NCBI GenBank assembly: GCA_037131655.1
Contig: JBAXQP010000168.1
Location: 1 to 6,190 of the forward strand
DNA from: a bacterium
Lineage (GTDB): Bacteria > Armatimonadota > Fimbriimonadia > Fimbriimonadales > JBAXQP01
Length of the DNA stretch: 6,190 nt
Direction of reading: 5' to 3'
Both the position numbers and the translations under genes were made by a program. Shown here piece after piece: positions 1 to 4,412 of this stretch. Positions within the stretch are counted from its first letter, which is position 1, and every line of letters begins with the position of its first letter. The notes below the pieces were generated by a model that saw only the letters and a program-made list of their open reading frames with translations, was not told the origin of the DNA and did no database searches.

Positions 1-75
1 TAATAGCGCAGCCAAACTTGATGTAGGCAAGTCGAATTCAACGTAATCTTTTAACCACTCAACAGGCACCAGCAT
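1..75 (-). CDS. pheT: phenylalanyl-tRNA synthetase beta subunit, N-terminal fragment (runs off left edge)
   Basis: Only the first 25 codons are in the window. The start is ATG at 73-75 and the peptide begins MLVPVEWLKDYV, the usual N-terminus of bacterial PheT (start, a short strand, then W-L-K/R-x-Y/F-V). PheT is the large subunit of the alpha2-beta2 enzyme that charges tRNA-Phe. It carries tRNA-binding, editing and anticodon-binding domains, all outside this window. It lies 6 nt downstream of the pheS stop. Its ribosome binding site GCGGAG (85-90) lies in the last codons of pheS, so the two subunits are probably translationally coupled. The frame is open to the edge. The identification rests on a short peptide plus the very strong context of pheS directly upstream. 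Confidence 0.93.
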   Translation of the reverse strand, partial: MLVPVEWLKDYVEFDLPTSSLAALL

Positions 76-81
76 CGTTTT

Positions 82-1107
82 TTACTCCGCAAATTGGGAA
101 AGGAATTGAAGGTTATTCTCTAAAAATAGTCGTAAATCATCGATACCATATTGCAGCATCGGGATACGTTCCACGCCAAGCCCGAACGCGAAGCCGCTGT
201 AGCGTTCGGTATCGATTCCATAATGTTCTAGGATATTAGGATGCATCAAACCAGCGCCACCGAGTTCAATCCAACCGCTTTTTTTACATACCTGACAGCC
301 GCTTCCCCCACAGAAGATGCAGGTAATCGAATAATCGACCCCCGGCTCAACAAAGGGGAAGAAGTCAGGTCTAAATCTAACTTGAACCTTTGGTCCGAAC
401 ATCAAGCGCGCAAACTGGCCGAGTGTACCCTTTAGGTTCGCCATGCTAACCCCTTCATCAACCATAAAGGCATCAACCTGATGGAAAGCGAATGAATGGG
501 TGGCATCAACAGCTTCATAACGGAAGCATCGTCCGATGGTGGCAATACGCAGTGGTGGTTTGCGATGTTCGAGGATACGTCCCTGGACAGCAGTCGTTTG
601 GGTTCTTAAAAGGTGGTCTGAATCCACATAGAACGAGTTCTGTTCATCCATCGCAGGGTGGTCTTCCGGATAATTGAGAGCATCGAAGTTATATTTATAT
701 TCTTCCACTTCCGGCCCATCGACGAATTCAAAACCAAGACCAATCAATGCAGCTCGAACTCTATCTTCAGTTTGTGTGAGAATATGTTTGTAGCCAAATC
801 TTGATAAGCGACCGGGAAGGGTATTGTCAACTTGTTCAGCGGTGAGCCGTAGCTTACTTTCTTTGGTAGCGAGATCCTCTCTGCGTGCTTCAATCAAAGC
901 TTCGAGTTCTTGCTTTGCTTCGTTTAAGCGCTTCCCAAATAGAGGACGTTCTTCAGCAGGAAGTTGGGGGATCGTCTTCATCAAGTCGCCAAACAAGCCT
1001 TTGGCCCTGCCAAGGTATTTGATAGAAACCTCATCGAGAGCTGCCACTGATTGTGCAGGTTCGATATCTGCAATCGCTTCTTGTTTTAGCTGCTCAATTG
1101 TCTTCAT
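82..1107 (-). CDS. pheS: phenylalanyl-tRNA synthetase alpha subunit
   Basis: This is the catalytic subunit of the class II synthetase that attaches phenylalanine to tRNA-Phe in the cytoplasm, working as alpha2-beta2 with PheT. The length of 341 residues is normal for the family. The N-terminal ~90 residues are a charged coiled-coil arm for tRNA contact. The catalytic core follows: motif 1 around GFEFVDGPEVE (125-135) with NYPEDHPA (145-152); motif 2 with GRCFRYEAVDATHSFAFHQV (192-211), including the ATP-binding arginine region and the DATH/FHQ signature; and motif 3 GFAFGLGVERIPML (305-318). FRPDFFPFVEPG (245-256) is the Phe-pocket strand. Four cysteines at 263, 266, 271 and 274 form the CxxC-GC-xxC cluster seen in many bacterial PheS. 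Ala307 in GFAFG matches the residue that limits substrate size in E. coli PheS (Ala294). The start is ATG at 1105-1107, with AGGTGA about 5 nt upstream. The gene is intact, with nothing missing. Confidence 0.98.
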   Translation of the reverse strand: MKTIEQLKQEAIADIEPAQSVAALDEVSIKYLGRAKGLFGDLMKTIPQLPAEERPLFGKRLNEAKQELEALIEARREDLATKESKLRLTAEQVDNTLPGRLSRFGYKHILTQTEDRVRAALIGLGFEFVDGPEVEEYKYNFDALNYPEDHPAMDEQNSFYVDSDHLLRTQTTAVQGRILEHRKPPLRIATIGRCFRYEAVDATHSFAFHQVDAFMVDEGVSMANLKGTLGQFARLMFGPKVQVRFRPDFFPFVEPGVDYSITCIFCGGSGCQVCKKSGWIELGGAGLMHPNILEHYGIDTERYSGFAFGLGVERIPMLQYGIDDLRLFLENNLQFLSQFAE

Positions 1108-1151
1108 TTAAATCACCTGTATGAGCTGCCAATAGCTCCAGAGGAACTTCA

Positions 1152-1198
1152 AAATAACAATACAAGAAACGCCCGCTCGGATATTAACCGGCGGGCGT
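1152..1198 (-). terminator. intrinsic terminator or attenuator between rplT and pheS
   Basis: On the minus strand, ACGCCCGC (1191-1198) pairs perfectly with GCGGGCGT (1169-1176). The stem continues as CGG/CCG across a single bulged A, leaving a 7-nt loop. The transcript then runs into the U-rich stretch TTCTTGTATTGTTATTTT (1151-1168). This is the layout of a factor-independent terminator, placed 22 nt after the rplT stop and about 60 nt before the pheS start. The U-run is interrupted, and no strong promoter was found between the hairpin and pheS, so partial readthrough is the likely outcome. In E. coli the same gap holds a terminator and the pheM attenuator. No Phe-rich leader peptide is visible here. 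Confidence 0.78.
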
Positions 1199-1220
1199 AA
1201 CATTTAGAATAATTTAGATA

Positions 1221-1586
1221 TTAGACAGCGCCGGTTGTTGTAGGTGAAACCCTCTCTACTAGCGCCTTGAAAGCGTCCGAGTCATTTATAGCCAAATCGG
1301 CTAACACTTTTCTATCAATGATAATGCCACTGATAGTCATTCCGTGCATAAACTCGTTATAACGCACGCCAAGAATTCGGCATGCTGCAGAAATACGCGT
1401 GATCCAAAGACGTCGGAAGTCACGCTTCTTGTTGCGTCGATCGATGTATGCGTACATCAGGCTCTTCATCACCTGCTCGTTTGCTGACTTATACAGCTTA
1501 CGCTTACCGCCCCAATATCCTTCGGCGCGATCGATAATTTTCTTATGATGCTTATGCTTACTAATCCCGCGTTTAACGCGTGCCAT
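1221..1586 (-). CDS. rplT: 50S ribosomal protein L20
   Basis: L20 binds 23S rRNA early in assembly of the large ribosomal subunit; in several bacteria it also represses its own operon. The 121-residue length fits the family (about 117-120). The N-terminus MARVKRG followed by the basic KHKHHKKI stretch is the rRNA-threading extension. The globular part has the signature blocks GYWGGKRKLYKSA, YAYIDRRNKKRDFRRLWI and RISAACRILGVRYNEFMHG. The C-terminal part IIDRKVLADLAINDSDAFKA is also typical. The start is ATG at 1584-1586, with a strong AGGAGG (1596-1601) 9 nt upstream. It lies 50 nt downstream of rpmI in the infC-rpmI-rplT order that is conserved across bacteria. The residues after position 113 (SPTTTGAV) are a variable tail. 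Confidence 0.98.
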   Translation of the reverse strand: MARVKRGISKHKHHKKIIDRAEGYWGGKRKLYKSANEQVMKSLMYAYIDRRNKKRDFRRLWITRISAACRILGVRYNEFMHGMTISGIIIDRKVLADLAINDSDAFKALVERVSPTTTGAV

Positions 1587-1636
1587 ACGTAACTCCCTCC
1601 TGACAAAACTTCATGCTCTCGTTAGAGAGGCAACTC

Positions 1637-1831
1637 TTATATTCCAAGCATTCTTTTAATACGCTTGACGGTGGACTTATCAAGTACCTGGTCATCATCC
1701 AGGCCACGTTTTTGCGAACCGCCCTTATTCAAAAACATATGGTTATTGAATGCATGGCGATGCACGAGCTTCCCGTTACCCGTTATCTTGAACCGCTTCG
1801 ACGCGGTCTTGTGTGTCTTCAGCTTTGGCAC
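1637..1831 (-). CDS. rpmI: 50S ribosomal protein L35
   Basis: L35 is a small, very basic protein of the large ribosomal subunit. The 64-residue product is of family length and has the expected blocks: (M)PKLKTHKTASKRFKITGNGK at the N-terminus, then HRHAFNNHMFLNKG, and the C-terminal STVKRIKRMLGI. The frame stays open upstream to 1876, but the family N-terminus PKLKTHK begins directly after a GTG at 1829-1831. That GTG has GGAGG (1843-1847) 11 nt upstream, so the GTG is taken as the start. The first 56 nt lie inside the 3' end of infC in another frame, so the ribosome binding site and start are within infC coding sequence. This implies coupling of L35 synthesis to IF3 translation. Confidence 0.96.
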   Translation of the reverse strand: MPKLKTHKTASKRFKITGNGKLVHRHAFNNHMFLNKGGSQKRGLDDDQVLDKSTVKRIKRMLGI

Positions 1832-2396
1832 TGTCTTTCTGTCCTCCCTGCGGGGTCGGTTGTGCTTTTGGAGCAATAATCATGATCATCAATCTACCTT
1901 CCATTGTGGGCGGTCTTTCGACGATTGCCACTTCGGTAGTAGCATCCATTATACGCTGCATGCTCCTTCGCGCAATTTCAGGATGCGTGATTTCACGACT
2001 TCTAAACCTTAAGGTGATCTTAACTTTATCCCCGTCGTTTAGAAACTTTATCGCGTTCTTAATCTTAACATCAATATCGTGTTCGTCAGTACCTGGACGT
2101 AATTGAATACCTTTAACGTCCATCTTATGGTGTTTTTTCTTTGTCTCGCGTTCGCGTTTTTCCTGTTCATACTTGTACTTGCCGTAATCAACGATACGGC
2201 AGACAGGCGGTCGAGCGTTGGGAGCAACTTCAACTAAATCTAAACCACGTTCTCGCGCAAGCATGAAAGCTTGTCGAGAACTCAATAGCCCTAATTGCTC
2301 GTTGTTCTCGTCAATTACTCGAATTTCAGGTGCGCGAACTCGTTCGTTAATACGCACTCGTGGCTCTCGGGCCACATCCCTATACGGTCTATTCAC
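1776..2396 (-). CDS. infC: translation initiation factor IF-3
   Basis: IF3 binds the 30S subunit, keeps it from joining 50S too early, and checks start-codon and initiator-tRNA pairing. The product is 206 residues. The N-domain (about 14-85) holds RINERVRAPEIRVIDEN, then GLDLVEVAPNARPPVCRI and DYGKYKYEQEKRERE. A lysine-rich linker follows. The C-domain (about 90-177) holds KGIQLRPGTDEHDIDVKIKN, FLNDGDKVKITLRFRSRE and THPEIA, and ends at MIMIIAPK. The last 28 residues are a polar tail rich in Q, D and E that is variable in the family. The start is GTG at 2394-2396, and the best Shine-Dalgarno (AAGGGG) is rather far, about 12 nt upstream. No ATG, ATT or other start lies closer in frame. IF3 genes often use unusual starts linked to autoregulation; GTG is a milder case. 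It is the first gene of the operon and overlaps rpmI by 56 nt. Confidence 0.97.
   Translation of the reverse strand: MNRPYRDVAREPRVRINERVRAPEIRVIDENNEQLGLLSSRQAFMLARERGLDLVEVAPNARPPVCRIVDYGKYKYEQEKRERETKKKHHKMDVKGIQLRPGTDEHDIDVKIKNAIKFLNDGDKVKITLRFRSREITHPEIARRSMQRIMDATTEVAIVERPPTMEGRLMIMIIAPKAQPTPQGGQKDSAKAEDTQDRVEAVQDNG
1843..1847 (-). promoter_or_regulatory. rpmI ribosome binding site inside infC
   Basis: GGAGG on the minus strand, 11 nt before the GTG at 1829-1831. It supports the internal GTG as the rpmI start rather than the longer open frame from 1876. It lies wholly inside infC codons, so ribosomes finishing IF3 cross it. Confidence 0.75.
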
Positions 2397-2435
2397 GCAG
2401 TAAGCGTTCCCCTTCTTTTATGGAAATCCGAGCTA

Positions 2436-2464
2436 ATTATACCGACCAAGAGAGAGTTTGTCAA
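2436..2464 (-). promoter_or_regulatory. sigma-70 type promoter of the infC-rpmI-rplT-pheST operon
   Basis: On the minus strand TTGACA (2459-2464) is followed by a 17-base spacer and then TATAAT (2436-2441). Both hexamers match the housekeeping consensus in every position and the spacing is optimal. Transcription should begin near 2428-2430, giving a leader of about 32 nt before the infC GTG. Such a strong site fits a highly expressed ribosomal operon. The short leader leaves little room for a large L20-binding or other structured leader upstream of infC. Confidence 0.92.
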
Positions 2465-2477
2465 GGCTATCAGCCTT
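2463..2477. repeat. small inverted repeat touching the -35 box
   Basis: AAGGCT-ATC-AGCCTT is a perfect 6-base inverted repeat with a 3-base centre. It shares two bases with the -35 hexamer of the infC promoter (2459-2464). It could be a protein-binding operator or upstream promoter DNA, or chance. It has no U-run after it, so it does not look like a terminator. Confidence 0.4.
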
Positions 2478-2561
2478 AGAGAACCCTTCCTACACTAAGT
2501 ATCTTTATTAAAAATCGGAACAATGAAGGAATTTTAGTAGTCACATCGAATTGATACTATT

Positions 2562-2705
2562 ATGGAATGGCAAGCGCCTGCACATTATCAAATTGTAAAT
2601 GGTTTGCTGCCTATCGCTTCATCCCCAGAAGCAATAGGTACAGCAGAACGTGCCTGCACGGCTCTTGTTGCCGGTTTTAAGGGCTGGATGATCTTTATGA
2701 GATAA
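2562..2705 (+). pseudogene. N-terminal fragment of an unrecognised gene, probably frameshifted
   Basis: An ATG at 2562 opens 47 codons ending at TAA 2703-2705. The peptide begins MEWQAPAHYQIVNGLLPIAS and has ordinary protein composition up to about residue 40 (ALVAGFKG). It then changes to WMIFMR and stops. In the -1 frame the sequence from 2681 reads GLDDLYEIRPPAVQL and joins directly into the long frame that ends at 3313. One extra base in the G-run at 2681-2683 (AAGGGG instead of AAGGG) would make a single gene of about 250 codons. No good Shine-Dalgarno precedes this ATG, which weakens the call. It could also be a chance ORF upstream of the next gene. The function is unknown. Confidence 0.45.
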
Positions 2706-2722
2706 GGCCGCCTGCGGTTCAA

Positions 2723-3313
2723 TTGATCGTAGCTAACTCGATTGAATTTGCGATAATGCCGCTTCCTGATACTCCTCAACCTCTCTTTGGAAATATGATC
2801 TGTTTTCCCTATTGCTCCTCGACAGTTGAACCTTCGGCAATCATTATTCCATGCCGTCCCGTAAAACTTATTGCAAAGCGGGTTCCAAGTTTATGTGATT
2901 TACTTCTATGGCGAGCCGCCACTCAGATTGCTTTAAAATATAATTTTAATTTTAATCCTCTTGGAATTCCATTGTGGCTCGGTGAAATTATTTTTTGGCT
3001 GGGTGCAGTTGAGATTTCCTACCATGAGGTCAAGTTGCTTACAGAGGCTATCATCGGCATGCATGATGGAAGGGAAGTGCCGGCAATTTCTACCTATGAA
3101 AAGTGGGAAGACAACACTGTTGAAAAGCTTATGGGCCTTTATAAGCAGATACTCGCGTTAGCTGTTGATTTACATGTTCTGGTCGATAAAGGACTGCTGT
3201 TAAGGATAGTTAACTTGACTTTAGAACAACCTGGTCGTGATGCACAAAGCATTTTAGCTGAGGCGATCGGACTTGGCGGCAGGGAATGGCTGAAATCGCA
3301 TCCATCGTTCTAA
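2723..3313 (+). CDS. hypothetical protein, probably the larger part of a frameshifted gene
   Basis: I do not recognise this protein. As marked it is 196 residues from a TTG start; the frame is open upstream to 2681 and the first in-frame ATG is at 2756. None of these starts has a convincing ribosome binding site, and the codons between 2681 and 2723 (GLDDLYEIRPPAVQ) look coding. This supports an upstream start at 2562 in another frame and a one-base deletion. The N-terminal third has proline-rich segments and several cysteines (MICFPYC, IIPC, LCDLLLW). The middle is hydrophobic and aromatic (IPLWLGEIIFWLGAVE), but the internal glutamates argue against a simple membrane helix. The C-terminal half looks helical, with KLMGLYKQILALAVDLHVLV. 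No signal peptide is visible. It runs divergently from infC and is upstream of the ankyrin lipoprotein, 226 bases away. Confidence 0.7.
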   Translation: MIVANSIEFAIMPLPDTPQPLFGNMICFPYCSSTVEPSAIIIPCRPVKLIAKRVPSLCDLLLWRAATQIALKYNFNFNPLGIPLWLGEIIFWLGAVEISYHEVKLLTEAIIGMHDGREVPAISTYEKWEDNTVEKLMGLYKQILALAVDLHVLVDKGLLLRIVNLTLEQPGRDAQSILAEAIGLGGREWLKSHPSF

Positions 3314-3364
3314 TAATCTTCCCCCAAAATAACAGACATCTGCTTCAAAGTAGAGAGGTATTTA

Positions 3365-3559
3365 TTGGGGATGAAAGTTCTTTGTGTGAATTTAACTATG
3401 GGGGGTTGCTATGATCCTGCGAATCGCGTGTTGTTAGTTACGCTATGTATCAGACGTAAATCTTTCAATCCCATTAGCTTCCTTAGAATGAAAGGGTACA
3501 CTTTTGACATTAGGGATGAATTGGTTTGGGAGATACGGGATGCTCTTCAGATATATTAA
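3365..3559 (+). CDS. possible small protein, 64 residues
   Basis: This is a 64-codon ORF starting at TTG 3365, with ATG two codons later at 3371. AGAGAGG (3352-3358) lies 6 nt before the TTG, a reasonable ribosome binding site. It ends with TAA at 3557-3559, overlapping the preferred start of the ankyrin gene by 20 nt in another frame, as in translationally coupled pairs. The product is mixed in character, with a hydrophobic middle (RVLLVTLCI) and a charged C-terminus (DIRDELVWEIRDALQIY). No known family is recognised. It is the only candidate gene in 3314-3539; otherwise that stretch shows no clear promoter or terminator. It may be a chance ORF. Confidence 0.33.
   Translation: MGMKVLCVNLTMGGCYDPANRVLLVTLCIRRKSFNPISFLRMKGYTFDIRDELVWEIRDALQIY
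3528..3532 (+). promoter_or_regulatory. ribosome binding site that decides the ankyrin lipoprotein start
   Basis: GGGAG ends 7 nt before ATG 3540. The in-frame starts further up (TTG 3504, ATG 3516) lack a well-spaced site. Starting at 3540 also gives a signal peptide of normal length, with its cysteine at position 21. Confidence 0.65.
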
Positions 3560-4412
3560 AACCGCTGGGATAATTTTAACTTTTCTTTTTATGATCGGAT
3601 GCCACAAGCAAACTACTGTTACAATCAAACCTATCGTTAGCCCAACTCCTTTGCATTTAGCTGCACGCGATGGAGATCTCTTACGGGTGAAACTGCTTTT
3701 AAACAAGAATAACCTTAATGCAAGGGACGCGAATAACCGCACGCCGCTTCATAATGCAGTCGATTCTTCTAATGTTGAAGTGGTTAAGTACCTTATTTCC
3801 AAAGGCGCAGATGTCAACGCGAAAGACAAAGACGGCTTAACGCCTTTACACTTAATGGCATCAACGGGCAATACCGAAATCATGTCCCTACTAATAAAAA
3901 ATGGCGCAAACGTAAATTCATTAATAAATAATGGAAATTCACCTTTTCACGAAGCGGTAGAACACGCTCATCCGGATGCAGTTAAGTTACTGTTTAAGAG
4001 TGGCGCAGATGTGATGGCGAGAAATAATGAGGGGGGAACTCCACTTCATTTAGCGGTTATAAATGGAGATTTAGAAATAGCTGACTTTCTTATCCGGAAC
4101 GGGGCAGATGTGATGGCTGTAGATGATAAAGGGAAGTCGTCTTTACAAGAAGCCGCTTCGAATGGGCAAATGGAAATGGCGTTTTTCTTACTCAAAGAGG
4201 GCGCGGATGTCCGATCAAGTGATTATGAAGGGATGACCCCTTTGCATGAGGCTTCTAAATGGGGATACCAAGAACTAGCGATTTACTTTGCAACTCACGG
4301 CGCTGATATTAACGCAAGAACAAAAGCCGGTGTAACTGCCATTCAGTTTGCCCGCCGAAAAAATAACAAAGACATCGCTGATCTCCTGAAAGCCTTAGGG
4401 GCCAAGGAGTAA
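3540..4412 (+). CDS. ankyrin-repeat lipoprotein
   Basis: The 290-residue product has a lipoprotein signal peptide: n-region MLFRYIK, a hydrophobic core (TAGIILTFLFM), and a lipobox-like MIGC with the lipidated cysteine at residue 21. Met in place of Leu at -3 makes the lipobox slightly off consensus. A short linker (22-33) leads into eight ankyrin repeats of exactly 33 residues: 34-66, 67-99, 100-132, 133-165, 166-198, 199-231, 232-264, and a 26-residue C-terminal cap (265-290). Most carry TPLH at the turn and a GADV-type ending. Ankyrin arrays bind proteins and have no catalytic role by themselves. The partner here is unknown, and the protein should sit on the outer face of the inner membrane or on the outer membrane. 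Repeat 6 is the most divergent (KSSLQEAASNG). The frame is open upstream to 3504, but 3540 has the better ribosome binding site. The 3' end overlaps the convergent beta-helix gene by 18 nt. Confidence 0.9.
   Translation: MLFRYIKTAGIILTFLFMIGCHKQTTVTIKPIVSPTPLHLAARDGDLLRVKLLLNKNNLNARDANNRTPLHNAVDSSNVEVVKYLISKGADVNAKDKDGLTPLHLMASTGNTEIMSLLIKNGANVNSLINNGNSPFHEAVEHAHPDAVKLLFKSGADVMARNNEGGTPLHLAVINGDLEIADFLIRNGADVMAVDDKGKSSLQEAASNGQMEMAFFLLKEGADVRSSDYEGMTPLHEASKWGYQELAIYFATHGADINARTKAGVTAIQFARRKNNKDIADLLKALGAKE

Noticed and set aside
241..1111. Plus-strand ORFs opposite pheS (241-435, 492-677, 824-1111)
   Set aside because: They lie antisense to a well-conserved pheS and show no family features; they are shadow frames.
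1108..1220. T-box or Phe leader-peptide attenuator before pheS
   Set aside because: The gap is only 113 nt, too short for a T-box with its specifier and antiterminator domains, and no run of Phe codons is present.
1832..1876. Longer rpmI start at 1876 giving 79 residues
   Set aside because: The 15 extra residues are not part of L35. The family N-terminus begins at GTG 1831, which has GGAGG upstream.
1613..2498. Plus-strand ORFs opposite rpmI, infC and the infC promoter region, and the minus-strand ORF 2048-2233 inside infC
   Set aside because: All overlap the strongly supported infC and rpmI genes or the promoter region, and have no recognisable protein features.
2588..2779. Minus-strand ORF of 63 residues (MRSIRKRHYRKF start)
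   Set aside because: It is antisense to the coding-like plus-strand reading of 2562-2779, has no family match, and has the arginine/lysine-rich composition typical of shadow frames.
3322..3370. CCCCAA ... TTGGGG inverted repeat as a terminator after the unknown gene
   Set aside because: The arms are only 6 bases with a loop of about 37 and no U-run follows.
3504..3509. TTGACA as the -35 box of a promoter for the ankyrin gene
   Set aside because: No -10-like hexamer lies 16-18 bases downstream (3526-3533 is TTGGGAGA), so the match is probably chance.
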